A stretch of DNA of 10,072 nucleotides from an archaeon (GCA_030593225.1 JAUVHP010000038.1:1-10072); one strand, 5' to 3'; numbered from the stretch's first letter, positions 1 to 6,223 are shown. Program-made: numbers and translations. The notes: generated from the letters alone by a model not told the origin.

Positions 1-195
1 CTTTTTGCCTTGCACCAATCGAGATGCTCGTTCCATCGTAACTTAATACGCTCGTCTCTATACCAGAGCTACGCTTCACAACGCCTGTGATTTCCACAGC
101 AATTTATAATACGGTGTCCGGACCTTCCTCAGAATTCAAAATCTTATATTATATTTCTTGACAATCTAATGCCTGAATCCCGAAATTAACTACCT
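1..195 (-). ncRNA. rnpB: RNase P RNA, 5' part (runs off left edge)
   Basis: The catalytic RNA of RNase P removes 5' leaders from precursor tRNAs. On the minus strand, positions 130-111 read GAGGAAGGTCCGGACACCGT, matching conserved region I (consensus GAGGAAAGTCCGG), which forms one strand of helix P4. Further on lie local hairpins at 85-99 (CTGTG/CACAG), 56-68 (CTCT/AGAG) and 37-50 (CGTA/TACG), then GAACGAG (28-34) and GGTGCAAGGC (16-7), both reminiscent of conserved RNase P blocks. A weak hairpin at about 136-162 fits P3. In type A RNAs about 60-70 nt precede region I, which puts the 5' end near 190-200; this agrees with the TATA box at 223-230. The 3' half, including the other strands of P1 and P4, lies outside the window. 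The element is clearly less A+T-rich than its surroundings. Identity is fairly secure; the 5' end is approximate. Confidence 0.8.
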
Positions 196-221
196 GACTT
201 ACAAAAATACAGAGAAATGAA

Positions 222-231
222 GTTATTTAAG
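222..231 (-). promoter_or_regulatory. TATA box for RNase P RNA
   Basis: On the minus strand this reads CTTAAATAA, an archaeal TATA-like box, preceded by AAACC. Transcription starting about 26 nt downstream would begin near 195-200, which leaves the expected room for P1-P3 before conserved region I. A second A/T run at 144-154 is too close to region I to be the promoter of a normal RNA. Confidence 0.5.
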
Positions 232-236
232 GGTTT

Positions 237-304
237 CTAAAACATATCTCTTGTGCAATCCACAGACATATGTCACATGACCTAGCACACTAAAACATAT
301 CTCT
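237..304. repeat. 15-bp direct repeat flanking a 38-bp spacer
   Basis: CTAAAACATATCTCT occurs exactly at 237-251 and again at 290-304. The right copy contains the stop codon and last codons of the 130-residue gene. The spacer begins TGTGC (252-256) and ends GCACA (285-289), an inverted repeat, and contains the palindrome GACATATGTC. It could be a duplication scar, or the inverted repeat could serve as the 3' end of the upstream transcript. Confidence 0.5.
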
Positions 305-682
305 CTTAGGCCTATTATCATATACTTTTCTTATTTGCTCACCATCTGGTTGATAAAAATCAATAAATACAATTGGTCTGCTACTCTTAAACTGACTGCA
401 TATTTTATCAATTAATTTTTCATCAGTTATTGGCTCAACATCTATAATTGATGTTGAAAGAAGACTTCCTTCTAAAGAACCTTCATAAATTTCACTTCTC
501 TTAAATCCCCCAACTGTAACCATTAATTGTAATGGCGGAGGGCCAGTAAGAAATGTGTCATATACAATTTTTTCACCCTCTAATCCAAAATATTTAGTCT
601 CACTTTTAATTCCCCAGCATATGCCTCCGCGTGGAAATTCTCTTTCAGGGTCCTTTCTATATGCATCAACTTTTATGACCAT
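290..682 (-). CDS. uncharacterised 130-residue protein
   Basis: I do not recognise this family. The protein is soluble-looking, with no signal peptide or membrane segment. The N-terminus (MVIKVDAYRK) suggests a beta strand. A Gly/aromatic-rich stretch (GGICWGIKSETKYFG, about residues 19-33) and GPPPLQLMVTVGGF (about 47-60) follow, and the C-terminus is basic (RKVYDNRPKRDMF). The pattern of short hydrophobic strands suggests a small mostly-beta or alpha/beta fold. It starts 8 nt after the stop of the upstream hydrolase gene on the same strand, so the two very probably share a transcript that begins at the TATA box near 1359. No Shine-Dalgarno site is seen. The stop codon lies within a 15-bp sequence repeated just downstream. 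The gene is probably real because codon use looks normal and spacing is tight, but no function can be given. Confidence 0.65.
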   Translation of the reverse strand: MVIKVDAYRKDPEREFPRGGICWGIKSETKYFGLEGEKIVYDTFLTGPPPLQLMVTVGGFKRSEIYEGSLEGSLLSTSIIDVEPITDEKLIDKICSQFKSSRPIVFIDFYQPDGEQIRKVYDNRPKRDMF

Positions 683-690
683 GATTTTTT

Positions 691-1332
691 TCAGAGAATA
701 CGATTTTTAAACCTTGCTATTTTCAAATCTCCTTTAATCATCTCAACAATCTCTGGAAATTCTAAAATATTAAAATGTCCATTCTTACTCTCATAAATTA
801 TAATTTTTGCTTCAGACAACTTATCTCTAAACTTTTCAGCATGAGAAATAGGAACACAATCATCGTCTTTTGAAAACAATAAATATACATTACTACAATT
901 TTCCATAATTTTTGATAAATCATCTTTAAGTTCAAATCCTCCAACTAAATCTTCTCCTTCTAAAGAATTATCAAATGGTGGGGCAACCAAATAAACAGAA
1001 AGAATTTTTTTAGGAAATTTATTTTCAGATAAATATTTTGCAAGAAAAATCCCTCCAAGTGAACTACCAATTAATATAATATTATCTTCTAGTTGGTCAA
1101 TAAATCTCTCAAAATAAATTTTCCAGTCTTCATATTTTGCATTATCTTGTAAAGGCATTCTTGGTTTTATAATTTGAAAATTATCTTTTAACGCTTCTTT
1201 CAAATAATCTTCACTCCACCGAATTTTGTTTTCAATAGATACATCTCTATTTTTTAAAAAATATAAATAATCTTCTTGATTTTTAAAAGTCATTCCACCA
1301 TGCACGATAAAAATTTGATGTTTATTATCCAT
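691..1332 (-). CDS. RBBP9/YdeN-like serine alpha/beta hydrolase
   Basis: This 213-residue protein has the layout of the small RBBP9/YdeN group of alpha/beta hydrolases. The oxyanion-side strand IFIVHGG is at residues 7-13. The nucleophile elbow GSSLGG (89-94) gives Ser91 as the likely nucleophile. The acid is probably Asp157 in FSKDDDCVP (153-161), and the base is His186 in NGHF. These form a complete Ser-Asp-His triad. Family members are cytoplasmic hydrolases of mostly unknown substrate; esterase or peptidase-like activity is inference. The length is usual. The ATG start is supported by a TATA box about 26 nt upstream, which implies a leaderless mRNA. It is the first gene of a two-gene unit with the 130-residue protein 8 nt downstream, and it is transcribed divergently from the toxin-antitoxin operon. 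Confidence 0.85.
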   Translation of the reverse strand: MDNKHQIFIVHGGMTFKNQEDYLYFLKNRDVSIENKIRWSEDYLKEALKDNFQIIKPRMPLQDNAKYEDWKIYFERFIDQLEDNIILIGSSLGGIFLAKYLSENKFPKKILSVYLVAPPFDNSLEGEDLVGGFELKDDLSKIMENCSNVYLLFSKDDDCVPISHAEKFRDKLSEAKIIIYESKNGHFNILEFPEIVEMIKGDLKIARFKNRIL

Positions 1333-1353
1333 ACAAATTTTATAAACAAGAAC

Positions 1354-1364
1354 TTATTTAAATA
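1354..1364 (-). promoter_or_regulatory. TATA box for the hydrolase gene
   Basis: On the minus strand this reads TATTTAAATAA, a strong archaeal TATA-like box preceded by a purine-rich possible BRE (CGAAA). Its centre is about 26 nt from the ATG at 1332, so the transcript is expected to begin at or beside the start codon. Confidence 0.65.
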
Positions 1365-1385
1365 TTTCGTGAAGAGAAAATTAGT

Positions 1386-1430
1386 GTAAACTTTTATAAA
1401 CAATTGTTTACAAATATAAACATATGTTTA
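1386..1430 (+). promoter_or_regulatory. Promoter and paired palindromic operators of the TA operon
   Basis: A TATA-like box TTTTATAAA (1392-1400) sits about 26 nt before the ATG at 1424, predicting a leaderless transcript. Two perfect 14-bp palindromes share the same half-site: TAAACAATTGTTTA (1397-1410) and TAAACATATGTTTA (1417-1430). Their centres are exactly 20 bp apart, about two helical turns. An extra half-site TAAAC lies at 1387-1391, 10 bp before the first palindrome, so half-sites fall on one face of the helix. The first palindrome overlaps the TATA box and the second covers the start codon, so bound protein would block initiation. The obvious candidate binder is the HTH-bearing MNT protein encoded directly downstream. 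Confidence 0.65.
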
Positions 1431-1957
1431 AAGAACTAAACAACCTCAAAATCTTCTTTGAAGAACCAGAAAAAGAATTCCATTTAAGAGAAATCGCAAG
1501 ATTAACAAAAAAAAATCCAGTAACAGTAAAAAAACATTTAGAAAAAGCAGTAAAGGAAAAAATTATACTAAGAAAAAAAGAAAGAGGATTAGAACTTTAT
1601 TCTTCAAATACAGAAAATATAAAATATAAAAATTCAAAAAAAATATATAACAAACTAAAATTAAAACTATCTGGATTGCTACAATTTTTAGATGAAAAAC
1701 TTAATTTTCCAATAATAATTCTTTTTGGAAGTTATCAAAGAGCAGAAGATAATAAAAATAGTGATATAGATATTTTCATTCTTACAGAAATAAAAAAACA
1801 ATTAAATCTTACAAAATTTGAAAAAACATTAAATAGAAATATACAACTTCATATTATGAATCAAAAACAATTCAATCAAAATAAAAAAAATAATCCAGAA
1901 TTAATCAATACAATAATAAATGGTAGCATCCTTCAAGGGTTCTTAGAAATATGTTAA
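1424..1957 (+). CDS. HTH-nucleotidyltransferase (MNT-type antitoxin)
   Basis: This 177-residue protein has a winged-helix DNA-binding N-terminus (about 1-60; FHLREIARLTKKNPVTVKKH is a helix-turn-helix pattern), a linker rich in Lys and Asn, and a minimal nucleotidyltransferase domain (about 80-145). The signature is FGSYQR (101-106) followed by SDIDIFIL (113-120), with metal-binding Asp114 and Asp116. At the usual third carboxylate position the strand reads NIQLHIM (139-145), with Gln141 and His143 instead of Asp. In MNT-HEPN systems the MNT partner modifies the HEPN toxin by AMPylation or neutralises it by binding. The fused HTH suggests that it also represses its own promoter. The predicted leaderless ATG lies inside the second palindrome. 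It overlaps the HEPN gene by 7 bp. Family assignment is firm; the enzymatic state is uncertain. Confidence 0.85.
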   Translation: MFKELNNLKIFFEEPEKEFHLREIARLTKKNPVTVKKHLEKAVKEKIILRKKERGLELYSSNTENIKYKNSKKIYNKLKLKLSGLLQFLDEKLNFPIIILFGSYQRAEDNKNSDIDIFILTEIKKQLNLTKFEKTLNRNIQLHIMNQKQFNQNKKNNPELINTIINGSILQGFLEIC

Positions 1958-2367
1958 ATTGGAATGAATATGTAAAAAAAGGAACAATAAAAAAATCTAT
2001 TTCTAATTTAGGATTGATAAAATCTTTAATTGAATCTGCTGAGAATAGAATAAAAATTATCTCACAAATTAAATTAAATGAAGAAAGTTGTGCAGTAATT
2101 TTCACAAATTTTTATGAAAGTTTAAGAGAAATTTGTGAGGCAATCACAATATTAAAAGGATACAAAATCTACTCACACGAAGCTTTAGCATTATTTCTTA
2201 AAAAAATTCTAAAAGAAGAAGCAATTTTTTACAAATTTAATAAATTCAGGATTATGAGAAACAATCTTCATTATTCAGGAAAAAGAATAAATTTCCAAGA
2301 AGGTAAAAAAGCTATTTCAGAAATAAAAAAAATAATTACTAAATTAAAATCTAAATATAAATTATAA
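1951..2367 (+). CDS. HEPN-domain protein, putative RNase toxin
   Basis: The 138-residue protein is almost all helix and carries a HEPN active-site pattern FRIMRNNLHYSG (99-110): Arg100-x6-His107 with the core Arg103-Asn104 before His107. HEPN proteins paired with MNT partners are metal-independent ribonucleases or tRNA-targeting toxins. In HepT the tyrosine near the RX4HXY motif is AMPylated by MntA. Here Tyr108 directly follows the His, so the motif is RNxxHY rather than HxY. The N-terminus (LNWNEYVKKGTIKKS) fits the archaeal HEPN group found beside HTH-MNT genes. The gene overlaps the MNT stop by 7 bp and overlaps the ATPase start through TAATG, so all three are translationally coupled. No Shine-Dalgarno site is evident. 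Toxicity is inferred from the family and the context. Confidence 0.8.
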   Translation: MLNWNEYVKKGTIKKSISNLGLIKSLIESAENRIKIISQIKLNEESCAVIFTNFYESLREICEAITILKGYKIYSHEALALFLKKILKEEAIFYKFNKFRIMRNNLHYSGKRINFQEGKKAISEIKKIITKLKSKYKL

Positions 2368-5009
2368 TGCAATCAAATAACTATCACACAAAATCACTAA
2401 ACGAAATTTATTCTGAATTACAAACTTCTAAACAAGGGCTAACACAAGAAGATGCAAAAATTAGATTGGAAAAATATGGTAAAAATAAGATAAAAAAAAC
2501 CCATAAATTAAGACCATTAAAAATCCTAATTTCACAATTCAATTCGTTTTTAATTTACATTCTAATAATTGCCGCAGGGATTTCATTTTTTATTGACAAC
2601 ATTATAGACGCTGTAGTAATTTCAATCATTATTTTAATAAATGCTATAATTGGATTCACACAACAATACAAAGCAGAAAAATCCATTGCAAATTTAAGAA
2701 AACTTATTATTCCAAAATCAAAAGTAATTAGAGAAAATAAATTAATAGAAATTCCCTCGACAGAATTAGTTCCAGGAGATATTTTAATTTTAAGTGCTGG
2801 AGATAAAATTAATGCAGATTGCAGAATAATTGAAGCAGAAGAAACTCAAACAAATGAGGCAATTTTAACTGGAGAAAGTATGCCTGTGAATAAAACAGAA
2901 AAAAAACTTTCAGTAAAAACAATTATTGCAGAAAGAGAAAATATGTTATTTACAGGAACTCAATTAGTTAGAGGAGAAGCTAAGGCAGTTGTTATTTCTA
3001 CTGGAATGAAAACAGAATTTGGAAAAATTGCAGAAAATTTACAAGAAATAGAACCACAAAAAACACCAATGCAAAAACGTTTAGATAAATTTTCTAAACA
3101 AATAGGAGTTTTCATTTTATTGTTGGTTTCTTTAATTGCCTTATTAGGATTTACAAAACAATTTGACCTTCTTGAAATGTTTTTAATCTCAGTAGCCCTC
3201 GCTGTTTCTGCAATTCCAGAAGGACTCCCAGCAGTTTTAACAATATCTTTTGCAATCTCAGCTATTTTAATGTCAAAATACAATGTGATAATACGTCGAT
3301 TACCTGCAGTTGAATCTCTTGGAAGCGTCACAGTAATTTGTTCTGATAAAACAGGAACAATTACAGAAGAAAAAATGAATGTCCAAAAAATATTCGCCAA
3401 TAATAATTTTTACATAAAAAAAGACAAAAATATTTTTCTAAAAAATAAAAAAATTGATTTCAAGAAAAACAAAGAACTTTACAGACTTGTAAAAACAAGT
3501 ATTTTATGTAACAATGCAAGATACGAAATTATAGATAATAAATATGATATTATAGGAGACCCGACAGAAGAAGCTCTGCTCTCAACATCATTAGATTTAG
3601 GACTAGATAAAAAATTAATGATAGAAAAAGAACCTAGTGTAAAAAAATTTGAATTTAGTTCAAAGAGAAAAATAATGTCAATTGTCAGAGATAATGGAAG
3701 AAATAATATTATATATTCTAAGGGAGCAATTGAAAAAATTTTGGAAAACTCAAGTTTTGAATTAATTAATAATCAAATAAAAGATTTAACTCTAAAAAGA
3801 AAACAAGAATTAATTAATAATTCTAAAAAAATGGAAAAAAACGCATTAAGAGTTTTGGCTTTTGCGTATAAAAATTTTAATAAAAATGAAAAGCCAGAAG
3901 AAAAAGGTTTGATTTTTTTAGGTATGGCAGGAATGATTGACCCTCCAAGAAAAGAAGTAAAAGAAGCAATTAAACAATGCCATGATGCAGGAATTAAAGT
4001 TAGAATTATTACAGGAGATTCTGAAGTTACAGCAATTGCGATTGCAAAACAAATTGGCATAGAAGGTCAAACAACAACTGGAAAAGAATTGGAAAAATTA
4101 AGTGATGAAGAATTAACAAAATATATTGATAACATAGCTATTTTTGCTAGAACAGACCCCTCACAAAAATTGCGAATAACAAAAATTCTTCAGGAAAAAA
4201 ATGAAATCGTAGCAATTACAGGGGACGGTATAAATGATGCCTTGGCACTAAAAGCTGCAGACGTGGGAATAGCAATGGGAAAAAGAGGAACAGATGTTGC
4301 ACGAGATGTTTCAGATGTTATTTTAATTGATGACAACTTTGCGTCAATTGTAGAAGGAGTTAAACAAGGCAGAAAAACTTATGACAACATAAAAAAATTT
4401 ACTAAATATTTTTTAGCAGTAAATTTTAGTGAAATATTTTTAATTTTAACAGCACTTATATTAGGAATTATTTACGGAACTGATAAATGGTTTTTACCAC
4501 TTTTACCCTTGCAAATTCTATGGATAAATCTTATTACAGATTCATTTCCTGCATTATCTCTTACCATGGAAAAAGAAGAAAATGTAATGCAAACACCTCC
4601 TAGAAAAGATACAAGTATTTTAGATGGGATATGGAAATTTGTTATTGCTGCAGGATTTTTTACATTCTTAACAAAGTTTGCAATATATTTTTTAAATATT
4701 TTAGAAAATACATCAATTCAAAAAACACAAACAATGGTTTTAACAACTGCTGTTTTATTTGAATTATTTTTCGTTTACACTTGCCGTTCAAAAAGTTTAT
4801 TAGGCAAAAATATATTTTCAAATAAATGGTTAAACTTCGCAGTAATATTTTCAGTAGCATTACACTTAATTTTACTTTACACACCATTAGCAATTGCTTT
4901 CAATGTTGTCCCATTAGGAATTTTAGATTGGTTAATGATTTTACCTTTTGCAATTTCAGGATTAATAGTTTTTGAAAGTTGGAAATTTATTAAAAAGAAA
5001 AGAAAATAA
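2367..5009 (+). CDS. P-type (P2A, SERCA-like) Ca2+-transporting ATPase
   Basis: This 880-residue cation pump has a full set of P-type motifs: an N-terminal cation-ATPase domain, TGES in the actuator domain (168-171), CSDKTGTIT with the phosphorylated Asp327, KGA in the nucleotide domain (452-454), TGD (549-551) and GDGIND (619-624). About ten membrane segments are visible (near 58-76, 81-98, 244-262, 270-302, 680-703, 707-733, 754-778, 788-806, 822-841, 852-875). Ca2+ ligands match SERCA: Glu285 in M4 (IPEGLP), Asn686 and Glu689 in M5, Asn721, Thr724 and Asp725 in M6 (NLITD), and Glu799 in M8. Both calcium sites therefore appear conserved, which favours Ca2+ over other ions. It would export Ca2+ across the cell membrane. 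It starts with TAATG at the HEPN stop, so it is the third gene of the TA operon, an unusual position. Confidence 0.93.
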   Translation: MQSNNYHTKSLNEIYSELQTSKQGLTQEDAKIRLEKYGKNKIKKTHKLRPLKILISQFNSFLIYILIIAAGISFFIDNIIDAVVISIIILINAIIGFTQQYKAEKSIANLRKLIIPKSKVIRENKLIEIPSTELVPGDILILSAGDKINADCRIIEAEETQTNEAILTGESMPVNKTEKKLSVKTIIAERENMLFTGTQLVRGEAKAVVISTGMKTEFGKIAENLQEIEPQKTPMQKRLDKFSKQIGVFILLLVSLIALLGFTKQFDLLEMFLISVALAVSAIPEGLPAVLTISFAISAILMSKYNVIIRRLPAVESLGSVTVICSDKTGTITEEKMNVQKIFANNNFYIKKDKNIFLKNKKIDFKKNKELYRLVKTSILCNNARYEIIDNKYDIIGDPTEEALLSTSLDLGLDKKLMIEKEPSVKKFEFSSKRKIMSIVRDNGRNNIIYSKGAIEKILENSSFELINNQIKDLTLKRKQELINNSKKMEKNALRVLAFAYKNFNKNEKPEEKGLIFLGMAGMIDPPRKEVKEAIKQCHDAGIKVRIITGDSEVTAIAIAKQIGIEGQTTTGKELEKLSDEELTKYIDNIAIFARTDPSQKLRITKILQEKNEIVAITGDGINDALALKAADVGIAMGKRGTDVARDVSDVILIDDNFASIVEGVKQGRKTYDNIKKFTKYFLAVNFSEIFLILTALILGIIYGTDKWFLPLLPLQILWINLITDSFPALSLTMEKEENVMQTPPRKDTSILDGIWKFVIAAGFFTFLTKFAIYFLNILENTSIQKTQTMVLTTAVLFELFFVYTCRSKSLLGKNIFSNKWLNFAVIFSVALHLILLYTPLAIAFNVVPLGILDWLMILPFAISGLIVFESWKFIKKKRK

Positions 5010-5213
5010 TATTTATTTCTAAACGAAAGTGGACTTAATATATATTAGTAAAAATTTCCAATCTCCTCCTCAGCGTCTGTAAACCTCAAATTCTGATTTT
5101 GATATCTTCGTTTAACGCTCCAATGCGAAATTAAAATTGTCGCATAACATCGCTGATTAAACGAAATTGTTAAAAATAAAACAAAAAAACAGATTTATTA
5201 ATTTAACGTAAAA
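5010..5213. other. Gene-free gap between convergent genes
   Basis: This 204-nt gap separates the ATPase end (plus) from the NYN nuclease end (minus). It has no plausible coding ORF. It contains a palindromic TATA-like run (about 5037-5047), a more G+C-rich centre with inverted repeats (a candidate small RNA, listed separately), and an A-rich tail. TAAACGAAA occurs twice, at 5020-5028 and 5158-5166. Confidence 0.6.
5068..5163 (+). ncRNA. Candidate structured small RNA or bidirectional terminator
   Basis: Three perfect inverted repeats are nested or crossing here: TCAGCG (5070-5075) with CGCTGA (5151-5156), CGTTTAA (5109-5115) with TTAAACG (5157-5163), and ATGCGA (5124-5128 region) with TCGCAT (5140-5145). 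A TATA-like box centred near 5042 would place a plus-strand start near 5068, right at the first repeat. The first and second pairings cross, so they form either a pseudoknot or alternative structures. The segment is less A+T-rich than its flanks. The strand is uncertain because the TATA run is palindromic. It could instead be the shared 3' end of the two convergent transcripts. C/D- or H/ACA-type boxes were not convincing. Confidence 0.3.
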
Positions 5214-5783
5214 CTATTTCTTCTTCTCTCGCCAAAAAAACTTATTAACCATTTTCTTATCAATCCAAAAATGTTTATTTGCTTTATTAATCAAATCAAC
5301 AGAAGTCAAATCCTTAAAAGCATAAATTTCAACTTCCCTTTTTTCCTCTCGGACATAATTTACTAATTGGGTAAAATCTCCATCCCCTGAAATTAAAATA
5401 GCTTTATCACATTTATTTTTACAAGCATCTCTTAACATATCTAAAGATAAATGAATATCATCGCCCTTGATAATATAATATTCTTTCTCATTCATATCAA
5501 CTCTTTTTTGTCTTTTGCAGAGAACTACCTTGCATTTAGGAATTTTTCTAAGACGAGCAAAAAATTTCATTTGATTCCAATAGACATACTTATTGAAATT
5601 TTCTTTTAACGGAGCATTATAATAATAAACTGTAATGAGCTTATTTTCTCCTACAATTTCCTTAATAAATTTTTCAAAATCAAAAAAGATATCAGAATAT
5701 CTTTGATTAATAGTTTTTAATCCATAATAAAAATTTGCACCATCAATATAAACAGAAATTCTTTTTATATTACCCTTTTTCAT
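5214..5783 (-). CDS. NYN/LabA-like (PIN-fold) ribonuclease
   Basis: With the start at 5783 the protein is 189 residues and has the classic NYN pattern: VYIDGANFYYG (11-21, Asp14), KGDDIHLSLDML (106-117, Asp109 and Asp115) and SGDGDFTQLV (132-141, Asp134 and Asp136). These acidic residues form the metal centre of the PIN-like nuclease fold, so an RNase acting in the cytoplasm is likely; the substrate is unknown. An in-frame ATG at 5858 would add 25 residues (MALSLRTSCLCIPGSGLCQD...), but that stretch is encoded by a GC-rich, hairpin-forming sequence, is compositionally unlike the rest, and precedes the conserved first strand, so I reject it as coding. The gene is convergent with the ATPase, and its mRNA apparently begins near 5870 with a structured leader. 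Confidence 0.85.
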   Translation of the reverse strand: MKKGNIKRISVYIDGANFYYGLKTINQRYSDIFFDFEKFIKEIVGENKLITVYYYNAPLKENFNKYVYWNQMKFFARLRKIPKCKVVLCKRQKRVDMNEKEYYIIKGDDIHLSLDMLRDACKNKCDKAILISGDGDFTQLVNYVREEKREVEIYAFKDLTSVDLINKANKHFWIDKKMVNKFFWREKKK

Positions 5784-5871
5784 ATTAATAAAAATCCGGT
5801 CTTGGCAAAGCCCAGAACCGGGAATACATAAGCAGGATGTCCGAAGACTTAAGGCCATCCCTGTTGCCTTA
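5784..5871 (-). ncRNA. Structured leader or small RNA upstream of the NYN nuclease gene
   Basis: In an A+T-rich setting this about 88-nt segment is G+C-rich and highly foldable. Read on the minus strand, the first hairpin (about 5870-5830) has GGAT/ATCC, then GTC-TTCG-GAC, a C(UUCG)G tetraloop stem, with the asymmetric bulge GGCCTTAA. An outer pairing AAGGCA.../...TGCTT extends it. The second hairpin (5820-5795) pairs CCGGTT with GACCGG and continues through TGG-GC/GCCA, with a TTT loop. It is followed at once by ATTTTT, resembling an intrinsic terminator or attenuator. The upstream TATA box (5892-5899) predicts a start near 5870. It may be an independent small RNA or a 5' leader controlling the nuclease. 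It matches no RNA family I know. Confidence 0.5.
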
Positions 5872-5891
5872 CAATCTTGAATAAATATTAT

Positions 5892-5899
5892 TATTTAAA
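5892..5899 (-). promoter_or_regulatory. TATA box for the leader and NYN gene
   Basis: On the minus strand this reads TTTAAATA inside GTTTTAAATAATAA. Initiation about 26 nt downstream gives an RNA starting near 5870, exactly at the first base-paired segment of the structured leader. No other TATA-like box lies between the leader and the NYN start codon at 5783. Confidence 0.5.
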
Positions 5900-5970
5900 A
5901 CTTCCGCCAAATCAAAATTTCTCCCAAAAAAATATCAATCTCTCCCTTCCCAAATTTTGAATTATTTTTG

Positions 5971-6006
5971 CCCCTAGTAAACATTTTCGTAAAAAATGTT
6001 TCGGGG
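5971..6006. other. Nested hairpin in the repeat's insert
   Basis: CCCC (5971-5974) and GGGG (6003-6006) flank a perfect 9-bp stem AAACATTTT (5979-5987)/AAAATGTTT (5993-6001) with loop CGTAA. This hairpin belongs to about 55 bp that are present in the long repeat copy and absent at the same point of the short copy at 9140. Confidence 0.6.
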
Positions 6007-6026
6007 CACGCCAATGGTGGTGTACG

Positions 6027-6093
6027 TTTAGACAAGGCATTTTCTTCTGCCGTGTACTCAAGTACACAAGGAGAGAAATAACAAAGTATAAAT
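6027..6093. repeat. Palindrome-core module, copy 1
   Basis: This 67-bp module is centred on GTGTACTCAAGTACAC (6052-6067), a 7-bp inverted repeat around CA. It matches 9143-9210 with only a handful of substitutions and one single-base gap. The flanks TTCTTCTGCC and AAGGAGAGAAA can extend the stem. Confidence 0.75.
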
Positions 6094-6133
6094 TATTTTT
6101 GAAATGTAATTTTATAAAAATTTCAAAAATAAT
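6092..6133. other. 14-bp perfect inverted repeat
   Basis: ATTATTTTTGAAAT (6092-6105) and ATTTCAAAAATAAT (6120-6133) are perfect inverted copies around a 14-nt A/T loop. The structure abuts the palindrome core and lies downstream of the minus-strand membrane-protein gene, so it may help end that transcript. It may also be the end of an inserted segment, since it is absent from the short repeat copy. Confidence 0.55.
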
Positions 6134-6223
6134 CTTAGAAGGGTGAGCATCTTCTGAAATTTCGAATAAATGAGTGAAGAACTTAAAGAGCGAATTTAAA
6201 GAAGATTTCACGGAGTGCGAATT

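Noticed and set aside
2960..3400. 146-codon minus-strand frame inside the ATPase gene
   Set aside because: It is antisense to conserved ATPase motifs, and its translation shows no family pattern. The same applies to antisense frames at 3773-4060, 4660-4893 and 1905-2105.
5093..5156. C/D-box guide RNA
   Set aside because: CTGA and TGAT words occur near each other, but no proper C box is found and the distance to the final CTGA is far too long for an archaeal C/D RNA.
5784..5858. N-terminal 25-residue extension of the NYN nuclease
   Set aside because: The stretch is GC-rich and hairpin-forming, its Cys/Ser/Leu-rich translation is unlike the rest of the protein, and NYN proteins normally start just before the VYIDGAN strand.
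5795..5870. tRNA gene
   Set aside because: GGTTC is present but there is no cloverleaf: no 7-bp acceptor stem, D arm or anticodon arm can be formed.
5795..5873. Two-hairpin H/ACA guide RNA on the plus strand
   Set aside because: Each hairpin is followed by ACA on the plus strand, but the first is too small for a guide pocket, and the TATA box, UUCG loop and T-run all favour the minus strand.
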